From positions 1,102,622 through 1,166,621 of the forward strand of contig CAXAMN010008557.1 of NCBI GenBank assembly GCA_963970005.1: a stretch of DNA of 64,000 nucleotides. Reading direction: 5' to 3'. Source of the stretch: Durusdinium trenchii. Its lineage: Eukaryota; Sar; Dinophyceae; Suessiales; Symbiodiniaceae. The notes beneath the pieces were generated by a model, which was not told the origin of the DNA, ran no database searches, and saw only the letters and a list, made by a program, of their open reading frames with translations. This document shows, in pieces, positions 1 to 9,289 of this stretch; position 1 is the first letter of the stretch, and every line of letters begins with the position of its first letter. Both the position numbers and the translations under genes were made by a program.

Positions 1-25
1 AGAGAGAGAGAGAGAGAAAGAGAGG
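1..25. repeat. (GA)n microsatellite at window edge
   Basis: Nearly pure AG dinucleotide repeat. It continues off the left edge, so its full length is unknown. Confidence 0.9.
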
Positions 26-110
26 TGCTCCCAGCTACGAAACGAGCGTCCAGGGACACACCAAAGAGGAGCGGGGAGCGGAGAAGGAGGAGTCAACTGA
101 AAAACTAAGG

Positions 111-444
111 CTCCAACAGGTTCCAATGAACCTAGAAACTGGCTTTGACCGCTCTGGTCACCTTGTGCCTTGCCGAAATGGCTGGCTGCTTTGACCGGTG
201 CGGTCACGTAAAGGCATAAGCCAGCTTGGAATTCCAAAGATGAGACAAAGATCATCGTACGTACGGCCTAGGCCACCTTCGCCCGCTGTGGGCACTTACG
301 TTTCCAGAGCAAGGGAAACAGCGACGTACACCCGTTCGACGGGTCCACGGGAGGCACTCTGCGGGCTCATCCCGGGTTGGCACAAGGCCAAACACACTTA
401 GGATATGGTGTACTGAACTGAATGCGGTGCCACACGCCGGCCTA
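111..444 (+). repeat. Dispersed ~330-bp repeat, copy 1
   Basis: This stretch is closely similar, in the same order, to 33843-34175. Both copies open with a small inverted repeat (AGGTTC-4 nt-GAACCT), followed by two TGACC-5 nt-GGTCA hairpins. Both then carry CCGTTCGACGGGTCCACGGG and end at CCACACGCCGGCCTA, after which the flanks differ. The TTCGA core resembles a Pol III B box, but no convincing A box or poly-A tail was seen, so SINE identity is only a suggestion. It has no convincing ORF. Confidence 0.8.
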
Positions 445-1023
445 GGGTTCCATTTCCTAAGAGTATCGGTAGGGAACCAGCGAATCCTGGAGGTCTTCAA
501 ACGGAGAAATGGCCCAAAGAAGAAGAAAACGAACGACGGACGAACAGGCTGACGACGTTCCGCTCGCATCTGCAGTTCCAAAAGACATCAAAAGGACATC
601 TAAACTTCGAGGTTCTTGGCTTAGCCTCATGCCATTCAGAAACGAAGAAAAATCGCAGGTACGCCAGACTGATCAGGTCTGGTATCACGACGACATGGAT
701 GGGTCTTCGTTGGCTCGTGCCACCCATGCGTCCACGAGCAATAGGTTCGGCATCCCCTGCTGTGACATAAACAAACCAGAAAAATCCAAAAGGATCCTAT
801 GATTCCAAGGGTTACACACACACACACACATCGCACGTACATTGATGCTGGAACACGCTGTCACTATTTTGTGTCTCTGAGAAGCAACGCACACGCACAA
901 TCAACATGTGCTAGGTGCACAAAATGGACGAGGTAGTGAAATGTACATTTTGATGCTTGTCGTTCATTACCCAAGGGATTTCTTGTCGCAGACGCATTGC
1001 ACCCTCTATGGACGCAAAGAGGC

Positions 1024-1803
1024 CTGGTGATTGGGATCCATTGGCCATTTCGCATGCCTTGAGCGAGGTACTTTCAAATCTGTAGATGTGGCAGCACTAA
1101 GGGCGCTGCTTGTCGTGCTGGAACTGCGTGTCTGGGTACCTTGCCACAAAAGCATCTGGAAGTGGGCTTAACTTGATTTCTCCTCTGCGCACAAGCAATC
1201 GCAGTAGCAATCCTTGCAGTCAAGCAGCGGGTCTTCAGTGTCAAATTCAGGGTTATACCAAGAGAACAGCGGCACTACAAATACTCCTGGAAAAGCTTTT
1301 AACACACAAGCAAGACGAAGCAAACCTGCAGACAAAGCAAAACAAAATTCCGCACTGCACACTGTCTTCAACATCTTGGACGTTTGAAAGAATTCAGCAT
1401 GAGATTGAAGCTGATCCCCAGCGCCTTCAGAAATTGCAGCAGGCGCCACATCAATTCCAAGTCGGTCACACAACTGGCGAGGATCTCTTGTGAAAGTCAA
1501 AGTGTGCTGAATCTGAACAAATTGAACAATCCTCCCTTTATATGCCTCAATGTTCCTTTATGTAAGCCAAATTATATAGAGAAGAAGGGAACAGTCCTTT
1601 CAATGTCTCCCGGCAAGCACTCACCTCCAAGATAGCCCATAGCTTGCACAAGGAGTCTGGAAACCTGGGACAAGTCTGACATCAAGAATCCTGCAAGCAT
1701 GTGCTTCCAAGCCCCTTGCATCTGCAGCTCCAAGGGAGTAATCCACATCTCATTGTTGCCAGGAGTGTAGAAAATGCGTCGAAATTTGGGCCGCAACGCA
1801 GTC
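1024..1803 (-). CDS. Exons 2-6 of TPR-phosphoesterase gene (phosphoesterase-fold part)
   Basis: Five short exons continue the ORF of 1936-3425: 1726-1803, 1625-1664, 1425-1473, 1226-1286 and 1024-1057. Spliced, they read through FRRIFYTPGNNEMWI, PDSLCKLWAILE, LCDRLGIDVAPAAISEG, FVVPLFSWYNPEFDTEDP and HAKWPMDPNHQ without a stop, and the phase fits at each join. Of the introns inside this span, three start with GC (after 1726, 1425 and 1226) and one is GT-AG (after 1625); lengths are 61, 151, 138 and 168 nt. In calcineurin-like phosphoesterases the third metal motif is GNH(D/E); here it is GNNE, so the conserved His is Asn. A donor GC follows 1024, so more exons are expected further left or outside the window. 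I could not find them. Confidence 0.75.
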
Positions 1804-1935
1804 CTCAGTGGTCCGGCTGTAGAGGATATTATCATGGAGTGGTCATTGCATTCAATTGAAAAGCATTCAATCATTGTGAATGATGAACAATTAAGGTCAT
1901 AGAAGCACGGAAATGATTTGAACAATTAAGCTCAT
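1804..1935 (-). other. Non-canonical intron 1 bounded by 7-bp direct repeat
   Basis: The exon ends in CACTGAG (1942-1936) and the intron ends in the same CACTGAG (1810-1804), so the junction can be slid over seven bases without changing the spliced product. In the register that ends in AG the intron starts with AT; no register gives GT-AG or GC-AG. The spliced frame joins RALR to TALRPKFRRIFY, which keeps the fold continuous. A short direct repeat at both borders is what introner-type intron gain leaves in other protists. Confidence 0.65.
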
Positions 1936-3425
1936 CTCAGTGCACGCTCCAGCGCTCTGAGTGAATCTGCCACGTTCCCTGTGAGGATGAGAACATCGTC
2001 CAGAAATTTGGTCGCATGAATGCCATGGACCCAGGCTTCATTCGAAGCATGCCCAAATCTGAGTTCAGAGAGGAGAAAGACTCGGCTGTTTCTTCTTGGC
2101 CTACAAGCGTCACGCAACAATTTCGTCCGTCGTTGCTTTGCAGCGGAGGAGAGCCATTGTGGCACCAGGTGCAAGCAAGCCTGCCTTCCTTTGCTGGCTG
2201 CCTGGTTTCTTTCCTCCTCTTTCAGAGCTTTTGCAAAGGCAGCGTATGCCTTTTCATTCTCTCGGGATCCAAGCAACGCTACGCCAAGGCGAGTGTAAGC
2301 TTTTGGATAGGTTTGTCCCTCTGCTAAAGCAAACTCAGCATCCCGAGTTGCTGCTGTCCAGCGACCTGCTCTTGCAAATGCCCCAGACCTGTTGGAGTAG
2401 AGAATGCATCTCAGCAAACTGTACCCATCTGCAGTGGCAGACTGTCGGGGAATTGCGGCAAGAGCCTCAGTGAAGCAGGCTATGGCTCCATGCCAGTCTC
2501 GTGCTCGCAAAGCCTCATTGCCCTGTTCCTTCCCGGCCACTTTCAGCGAGCTGCGTCGACAAGCCTCCTCAAGGCCTTCAAGGGCCTCATCACACGGGTC
2601 AAGCTGTACAGCTTTTCGCCATGCATCACAAGCTTCAGCAAAAGCGCCTAGCGCTGTAGCAGCAGCTCCAATGCGGCTCCAAGCTCTTCCCCAATTCGGA
2701 CGCAAGAGGCTGGCTCGCCGGCCATCAAGCAGGGCCGCGTCAAAATGCCGCAGTCGGGTAAAGCAAAGCGCCCTGTTCGATAGAGCTGTCGCAAGTTCCG
2801 CCTGGTGACTGTGACTGCTGGGCTCATTGCAAACGTTGGCCGCGCCGTCATCTGAAAAGGGAACTGAAAAGGGCTCCAAACCGAGGCATTGGGCTTCTTT
2901 GGTGTAAAAGAGTTGGGCCTGGTAGTAGTCGCCGCGCTTGAAAGCCTCTTTTGCCAGTTGCTTCCAAAGCCATGGAGGTTGCTCCTGAGTGGTACCGGGT
3001 GAATCATTTGTAGATTGATGTGTCGCTCGCTTTGCTTCCAGCTTTGCTTCTCTTATCCAAACCTCTCGTGCTGCGCGCCGCCGGCGACGCTGCTCTCGGC
3101 GTTCCTTGCGGATAGCAGCAGCAGCTTCTTCCAGCTCATCAAGAATGTCCAAGTCGTCAAAATCAACCTCTTCACCTTGTCGAGATTCTTGAACCTTTTG
3201 CTTCGCCATTTGGATCACCTCACCACTATTCTCCTCACTGCTGTCCTCCTCCGCTTCAGAGATTTGCTCGGCTTGCCCTACACGCACTGAAATGCTTTTT
3301 GTCGATTGATACTCAGAAGCCGCTGGTTGCATGAGCAGCTGGCGGGGAAGCAGCTGGCGTGCTTGCGCCAGAAATATAATCGGCCCTTGTCTCAATAGAG
3401 GCATCAAATCATGCCTAAGCCGCAT
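1936..3425 (-). CDS. TPR-repeat protein fused to calcineurin-like phosphoesterase domain, exon 1
   Basis: A 1.5-kb open exon. Residues ~1-140 are low-complexity: an acidic stretch (EAEEDSSEENSGE, EEVDFDDLDILDELEE) followed by a basic Arg-rich helix (RKERREQRRRRRAAREV). Two TPR clusters follow at ~155-285 (LSNRALCFTRLRHFDAALLD, WSRIGAAATALGAFAEACDA) and ~300-420 (KEQGNEALRARDWHGAIACF, LGVALLGSRENEKAYAAFAK), of the STI1/Hop-like type used for protein docking. After ~450 the start of a metallophosphoesterase fold appears: RVFLLSELRFGHASNEAW, then DDVLILTGNVADSL. Metal motif I is normally D-x-H and motif II GDxxD; here they read ELR and GNVAD. The frame stays open upstream of the ATG at 3425 for several codons, so the true start may lie in an earlier exon. 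The likely role is a TPR scaffold with a non-catalytic phosphatase fold (inference). Confidence 0.85.
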
Positions 3426-3649
3426 CCACTCCTCTCTGCCAACCTCAGAATCTATTGAATTAAACGGTGAAGTAGAGAATATATATTCCTGCCAAATTCT
3501 TTGTCTGTCAAATCAAACCAAGTGATCAAACATGCCATTGGTACGCGTTTTGCTCCAGTTGGACAGCACACAGCCACCTTGGTTCGCGCCAAGCATAGAA
3601 GTACAGCCAATATTGATTGAAGCATATTAAAGCATTAATAGCCGCTTTG

Positions 3650-3706
3650 CAACCTTCCTGGTTGCATGCAGCAAACAACCTTCCTGGTTGCATACAGCAA
3701 ACGTGG
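3650..3706 (+). repeat. Two-copy 27-bp tandem repeat
   Basis: The unit CAACCTTCCTGGTTGCATGC plus AGCAAA occurs twice in a row with one substitution. No gene is evident from 3430 to 5520. The small ORFs there overlap on both strands and lack protein-like composition. Confidence 0.7.
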
Positions 3707-4734
3707 CAACCAAGCAGGTCCAGGTTCCAGGCTGCATACACTGGAGTTGGTTGCAATTGGCTGGGACCACCTGCTTTCTGCGTTACAACACAAAGCAAAG
3801 CAACAAAGCCTGCATTGCACGGTCGAGACCATGCTTAACAAGCATGCAAGCCGGCCTGTGTGGGCATCTCGAAGTTGGTTGACATTCGAGTAGAAACGCC
3901 TCAAACCAAAGGAAAAAAGCTTAAAGGGGAGGGGAGAGAGCTTTCATGACGTTCACCCGGAAATCCAATTTAAAGAAGTTAGCTCTGATCCGCTATTCGA
4001 GATGTGCATGCTGGACAGAGCTGCAACGTCTGGAAGTTGGGTGCAATTTAAACATCCCCAAGTCATCAAACTCACTCGCCAAACCAGCGCATTGCAAGGC
4101 AAACTGAAGTTCAGAGATGTTAAATTTAAGACTCCCAGTTTTAAATTCGCACCAGCAATTTGTCCGTGGCACAGGAAGCAAGTTGGCTTAGTGAATAGCT
4201 GCATTGACCTTGGACCCAACATTGGAAATCAAGAACAAAATAAATAGCATAGGCTTCGGATGATTTCTTTGTACTTGGTTCATGGCTCATGTCCTGGAAA
4301 AAGTGGTTGCAACTCCAGAGTACATTCGACCGGTAGCTCCGCTCTTTGGTCTTCTCTTCGCAACCTCACAAACTCGTTTCACTGGCACAAGTTGAGTTAC
4401 AATAATTTTTCACTAAACATACACGACACTCTAACACAGTCAAAACGCCAGCAAGGTCGATATGACATAACTGGAAGATGTTTTAAAATTGGAATGGATT
4501 GTGAATGTCACGTGGATTCCTTAAGATGGTCCGTAGGTGCATGTACAAATCTGCAGGTCTAGAACATAGCAAACAAAACAAGAAAAATCACGAACAATCA
4601 AGCATGAATTCGCCTATCTGGCAATGGCAACATCGAAAGGTTCACTAACAGGCGCCATGTCTTTGCCTTGAAGCACGTGGCGCTTTCCACTGCTCCAGGC
4701 AAACATCACCGCATGGCAATACGTTGCGCGTGTG

Positions 4735-5165
4735 TGCCAGCATGACAGCGCGGCGAGAAGCAAGAACCATGAACATCTGCCGCATGACCTGACATGGGCA
4801 TACCAGCGTGACAAAAGTCAGCACGCTAGCATGACCTGTGTCAGCGAACCAGCATGACAACTGTCAGCGTGACAGTCTGGGAACACGTCGGCCTGACAGC
4901 CGGCATATACATCACGCTAGCATGTCTACATGTCCACATCAAAACAAGTTATACAAAATACCATTTTACATCATTTCTGCATATCAGCGTGAGCACACCT
5001 CAGCATGTGAGTATGACCGCGTGCTAGCACGCCAGCAAAAACAGCACGTCGGCATGCCAGCATGCTTGCAAATGTGGCAAGCTGGTTCAATGTCGACATG
5101 ACAGCCATGTCAGCATGACACCATGCCAGCATGGCGACATTTCAGCGCTATGCCATGACAGTGTC
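4735..5165 (+). repeat. Degenerate satellite of CAGCATGAC-type units
   Basis: Many imperfect copies of (C)CAGCATGACA/CAGCGTGACAG, spaced about 10-25 nt, are interrupted once by about 80 nt of AT-rich sequence. The copies contain the half-palindromes CATG and GTCAGC. The CATGAC theme also recurs in the satellite at 62250-62600. Confidence 0.65.
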
Positions 5166-5227
5166 AGCGAAATAGCATGTAATATCTGGAAAGCTGCGAA
5201 GCTTGGACCGGAACTCCGTGACCTGCA

Positions 5228-5352
5228 TAACTTGCCCGGAAACTGGTTCGCAACTTCTCCGGGACCTGTTCAATGCTCCAGAACCTACTACAGACCCTGC
5301 TCTGGAACTTGCGCCGGGAACCTGCTCCGGAACTTGCTCCGGAACCTGCTGA
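5228..5352 (+). repeat. Short tandem repeat, CCTGCTCCGGAACTTG type
   Basis: A 16-17-nt unit built on GCTCCGGAAC is repeated imperfectly six or seven times, with the last copies nearly identical. The ORFs across it are by-products of the repeat. Confidence 0.65.
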
Positions 5353-5530
5353 GGTGAAGACCCCGTAAGCTTCACTGTTGGGGAACTTTGTTTCTATAGG
5401 TAGGACACCATCCAGTACTCTGGATAGGAATCAACTGCGTGTAGCTCACGCTGACCCCGGATGACTATAGGCATCCTTCAAGATTGGGGAGTACCTCAAT
5501 CAGGGTCGCCAAAGTGAACATTTGGGAGGG

Positions 5531-5559
5531 CTCAAAAAGAACCTGCCAGTTTTGGATCA
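5531..5559 (+). repeat. Left copy of 29/32-bp direct repeat
   Basis: The segment starting CTCAAAAAGAACCTGCCAGT recurs at 7447-7478 with a 3-nt insertion (AGA). The 1.9 kb between the copies carries a decayed ORF. The repeats therefore look like a long target-site duplication or the remains of a duplicated exon end. In the minus-strand reading, both copies end an ORF with DPKLAGS(S)F and a stop. Confidence 0.75.
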
Positions 5560-5804
5560 TCCTGTGAAGCGCGCTTCGCACTTTTTGTCAAGACCTGGTC
5601 CGAAGCTTGTATGTCTTACAGGCTATTTGCGTTTAGGGATCACTTCCCTACCAGCTGATTCCGTGCCAGGTCACCCCTGGCCAGGCTCCGCCTTGCTTGT
5701 GGAAGCACAACGGGACATGCTCAAAGCCCTCAGTCGCCATGTATCCGGACGGTTTGGGCCAGGGGGTTCCAAGAGGTGTACTGCTGCTGGCTTCCCTGGG
5801 GAAC

Positions 5805-7419
5805 TTAGCCACCTGCTTGTCTCGCATCAGAGCAGGCAGGTCGGTGTCTCGCTGGGTCCGCAGCCATGATGCACTGTCCTGCAGGATTCTGACAACGTGA
5901 AGAGGGTCCCTCCCGATGGCGGCCTGAAATGCAGCGAAAAGGCAACCCTTCACCACACCACAATGTTTGGCGGATGAGTGGCCATAGCTCTTTCCAAACC
6001 GCCGCTGCTCGCTGGTGTGCTGCTATCGGCCAACGCCGCACAAAGCCCCTTGAAGGACTATACTCCACCACGATGTTCGGGGCGTTCCGGAAAACATGCC
6101 ACTTGCAAGGAGACCTTCGGAAAGTTGGTGGAAATGCCCCTGTCCTCGGTGGACGCGGTAAAACTAGCAGGGACGGAGGGCATCTCGAAGAACCGCGACT
6201 CCTCGGTGGCAGGGCTTCCTCCTGCAGCCTTTGGCTTCGGGGGCGCGCTCCCCTGCCCTTCTTGGTGGTCTTCGGCACCGGCTCTTCTCAGCGGATCGCT
6301 TCCGCCCTTTGGCTGCGGCTGAGGGATGCCCAGGACCGTGCCGGGGGAGACGACCTGGATTTGGAGGCCCGTCGTCTTGGGTTCGGCTTCCTCGGACTCG
6401 GTTTCGGAGGGTGGGCACGATGGGCAAAGCAGGCTTGCGCGCAAGCTCGGCCGCTCTACAGGACGATGGCTCAATCCTTGCGCCAACTGTCTGTCTGGAA
6501 GCCTGCGCAGAAGGGTTCATGTATAGAGCAGCTTGTTGTTGATTGATGCAGGCATGGCGGACGCTCCGGCCGCTGCGCGAGTAGCTCTCGCGGCCTGGCT
6601 GAACTTGAATGCTCGCTGCGCCTGCTCAGCCGTGGTCTTCCCCTGCCACTCCGTGTCCATGTCCTGCCTGATCCTTCACTTCGCCAATCTCTGACGGTGT
6701 GACGACGTCCCAGGATTGATGCTCACGAAGGGCCAAACCCAGTTGGTAGGCCGCATTGAGTTCGAGCGGGTCAAACCCTCACCAATGGTGGGGCCCAATT
6801 GTCGCCAGCTGTACGAGGTCAAGTCCTTGATGTCCTGGGTGTGGCCGCCCTCAAAGATCTCCTGGCAACACTTCTGGCATTCTGGCAGCGCCCTCATCGT
6901 TGAACACAACGCCGCTCTTGCTCTGTCGCTCGGCGAGTGGATCACGTTCCCTGGCTCGAAAGCCCCGCCCGTCAGGGTCACTCGCTTGGTTCGACGCAGG
7001 GCCGGCAGTCTGCTAAGGGGGCCTGCGGTCAGAAGAAAATCCTTGGCCAAGGCCTCATCATGGCGCAGAGACTGCTCAGACTTCGCCCGAGCCTCAACCC
7101 ATTGTAGAGCCAATGCCTGGCCTCCGGCACGTACCGCATCCTCGAAGGACTCGAAGGCGTAGGCCAAGTCGTCATCGAGCTGCAATCTAAAATGGTCTCG
7201 CAGGCATGTGTGGGGATTGGAATACCTCTCCTGGAGGGGAACCCACATGAAAGATCTCCACCACGGACTCCCACAGGACCAAAGCTGCGCCGCGCCTTTC
7301 GGTGAGCAGGGTCTGAATGTCTGAATGTGCGCCGAGAAGTCCTGCCATGCCGCAGGCGTAAGCATTTGGAGATCAGTGAACAGGGCAACATCAATCCCTT
7401 CCCGGACCCGCACTGGCAT
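5805..7419 (-). pseudogene. Decayed ORF inside the direct-repeat-bounded segment (retroelement- or retrogene-like)
   Basis: From the ATG at 7419 one frame stays protein-like for about 1.36 kb (to 6058). It is broken only by two TGA codons at 6676-6678 and 6517-6519; after that the protein-like frame shifts (5805-6278). The first 247 residues are rich in aromatic and charged residues (LQLDDDLAYAFESFEDAVRA, ALPECQKCCQEIFEGGH). The next part is Ala-rich (TTAEQAQRAFKFSQAARATR), and the tail is Pro/Lys-rich (SAPPKPKAAGG). I recognise no reverse transcriptase, integrase or gag motif, so the family is unknown. Its bounded position and decay fit an old insertion into the 3' end of the 7448-8032 ORF. 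Confidence 0.5.
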
Positions 7420-7446
7420 CTAAACTTCCGTCAGGTCACTCCTGAA

Positions 7447-7478
7447 CTCAAAAAGAAGAACCTGCCAGTTTTGGATCA
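7447..7478 (+). repeat. Right copy of 29/32-bp direct repeat
   Basis: The partner of 5531-5559, with an extra AGA. It lies immediately next to the spliced-leader-like sequence at 7481-7495. Confidence 0.75.
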
Positions 7479-8032
7479 CACTTGAGCCAAAATGGTGTCA
7501 GGTTATAATCACTCTGAGGAATGACCACTGTCCACCCTAGGCCTGCCAAACCTGAGACAGTAATAGGAAAGCCTAGTGAATGAGGCGCGGGCATTAACGG
7601 ATGGGCGGCTGCACCAAATGGCCCAGATCTTTTCAGAACGCGTCTATCTGATGACAAACTTTTCGAGGCTCCATGCAATAAGAAAGTCTGCAAAGCGCGA
7701 CTCTCCTCCTCTTCTTCACGAATTCTTTGCAATCTACGCTTCTCGAAGTCAGGGGCTTCATTTTCTGGCTCCGTTTCCGACCCAGGATCTGGCAAAGACT
7801 CTTTCCAACTAGCAGGACCCAAGCAGTTGCGGATCAAGAATTCTTCAACCTCTGCACGAGGTAGTTTTCGTCGTCGGGGAATCCAAGGCGCAACAGGTTG
7901 CCTGGCTCTAAACCCAAATTGTCCAAATCGATCTTGAAGAATCTCCACATCCGGCTCATTGCGCAGCACCCAAAGTGCTCTTTCTGTAGCTGACCACAGA
8001 CCCTCTAGTGAAGCTGCATAACCACATAGCAA
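7448..8032 (-). CDS. Unknown protein with charged coiled-coil-like segment; 3' end interrupted by insertion
   Basis: A 194-codon ORF with protein-like composition. It has a hydrophobic/aromatic N-terminal part (LEGLWSATERALWVLRNEPD), a basic stretch (WIPRRRKLPRAEVEEFLIRN) and a strongly acidic/basic helix (PDFEKRRLQRIREEEEESRA). The C-terminal ~60 residues look less constrained and run through the spliced-leader-like sequence and the direct repeat, so the true coding part may end near residue 130. I do not recognise a family. It may be one exon of a larger gene whose first exon lies above 8040. Confidence 0.55.
   Translation of the reverse strand: MLCGYAASLEGLWSATERALWVLRNEPDVEILQDRFGQFGFRARQPVAPWIPRRRKLPRAEVEEFLIRNCLGPASWKESLPDPGSETEPENEAPDFEKRRLQRIREEEEESRALQTFLLHGASKSLSSDRRVLKRSGPFGAAAHPLMPAPHSLGFPITVSGLAGLGWTVVIPQSDYNLTPFWLKCDPKLAGSSF
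7481..7495 (-). other. Relic of the dinoflagellate spliced leader (15-nt exact match)
   Basis: The minus strand reads CCATTTTGGCTCAAG, identical to the last 15 nt of the 22-nt trans-spliced leader found on dinoflagellate nuclear mRNAs. The preceding bases (CTGACA) do not match the rest of the leader. Genomic leader relics are known to arise when a trans-spliced mRNA is reverse-transcribed and reinserted. A chance 15-nt match in this window is unlikely but possible. Confidence 0.6.
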
Positions 8033-8384
8033 GGCACTGTGACCTCAGGAGATCTGATGGAAAACTGAAAGCAAGCAACCAAAGCAAAAAAAGAACATAA
8101 AGGCTTGACATGGACTATTCAAGGTCTGAGAAAATAGCACGCAGGCTCCCATAGCTTTCGGAGAAGACTCTCATGGCGGGCAGTCCCCGCCTCGATAGTG
8201 CGACCAGTGACAAGAAGATTTAAACAAATCCAATGTGAAAGCGGCTTTCAGCAATGCTTTCAGCTAAGCGACAGCTTGCAAGCAGGCGGTGAGGCCCTGC
8301 AAAGTGTGAGCATCAGCTTACAAATCTGAAACCACTCAAAGTCAGAGCAATTTTGCCGAAGAAGGCACCGAACATCAAACTTTA

Positions 8385-8445
8385 CATAGATAGATAGACA
8401 GACAGACAGACAGATGGATAGATAGGTCGATAAATGGAGCGATGG
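8385..8445 (+). repeat. TAGA/CAGA tetranucleotide microsatellite
   Basis: Runs of TAGA, CAGA and then GATG/GATA. The surrounding 8.05-8.48 kb holds no recognisable gene. Confidence 0.85.
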
Positions 8446-8503
8446 AGAGATGGTGAAATAAATAGATTAGATATGTCATGTCCACTTTAGGACCAACTTT
8501 GTG

Positions 8504-8707
8504 CTACGGGGGCCCAGAGTGCACTCTCGGCAACTTTTCAGGCTTCACAGTGGTAATCTTGTCCCAACCCTTCCACTTATCTTTTGGACAGCTCTGTCTG
8601 GCTCTGGCCTCAATAAAGGTATCTGTACCAGCAAAAGCAGTGATGGCTGCCAGCAAGTCCCTCGCTCTTCGAAGTGTCATAGGTACCTGTTCCAACGATA
8701 CATCAGC
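8504..8707 (-). CDS. Candidate exon, unknown protein
   Basis: The minus frame reads ADVSLEQVPMTLRRARDLLA, then AITAFAGTDTFIEARARQ, and then a basic tail WKGWDKITTVKPEKLP. Composition and helix periodicity are protein-like, while the opposite strand is not. It probably belongs with the exon at 9117-9253. No family recognised. Confidence 0.4.
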   Translation of the reverse strand, partial: ADVSLEQVPMTLRRARDLLAAITAFAGTDTFIEARARQSCPKDKWKGWDKITTVKPEKLPRVHSGPP

Positions 8708-8855
8708 TGCATCGATATGTCTACTTCACGAAGTCCTGGAAGACAAACAGCCATTCAATTGTACTGTTTCGGGCACTTCGACTAGACCTTCTGCCTGAGA
8801 GGCCGCGTCATTAGGCTTTGGAACTCAGGAGACCCTCATTCATTCACAACACTCA

Positions 8856-8985
8856 GCACACTTGGTCCCTGGCTTTGCAGTCAAGGAGAACTTCTTCATC
8901 TGCGAGGAGAACCTCTTGATCTTCGAGAGGAGCATTCTGCTGTGAGCGCCTCATCGAAGTCCAGAAATTGTTTGACATCATTCTG
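8856..8985 (-). CDS. Candidate acidic exon, unknown protein
   Basis: The frame contains RRSQQNAPLEDQEVLLADEE followed by VLLDCKARDQV. It lies between two other minus-strand candidates and may be part of the same gene. Exon borders are not resolved. Confidence 0.3.
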
Positions 8986-9116
8986 CTTTTCAGAAGTTCA
9001 TTGCAAAGAAAGAGGCATACTGACATGCAAAACACAAAAGTCAAACGGACTTCGCAGCCTCGAGAAATGATATATACTATATATATAGAAAGGAACGGTA
9101 TTCAGAACGAGTTTAA

Positions 9117-9253
9117 AGGGAGTTTGATTTCCTATTGTCAGCTATTTGAGGTAGATAGTGGCCAAACAAAGCATCAAGCCACCAACGCCTCTTCACCAAC
9201 ACTCTGTGATCTTCAGGCCACTGCAAAAGCTCTCGGATTCCTTCCTTAAGATC
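9117..9253 (-). CDS. Candidate exon with WPEDHRVLVKRRWWLDALFG motif
   Basis: Begins right after a clear TTGCAG acceptor and reads DLKEGIRELLQWPEDHRVLV, then KRRWWLDALFGHYLPQ, before a GC that could be the donor; the frame meets a stop at about 9117. The dense aromatic/charged pattern is strongly protein-like. It has no ATG, so it must be internal to a spliced gene. I do not recognise the family. Confidence 0.5.
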
Positions 9254-9289
9254 CTGCAAGTAGCTTCAAAAACAAATGCCTTCTCAGAA

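Noticed and set aside
2016..2808. Plus-strand ORFs of 90-134 codons
   Set aside because: Antisense shadows of the TPR exon, which has recognisable repeats.
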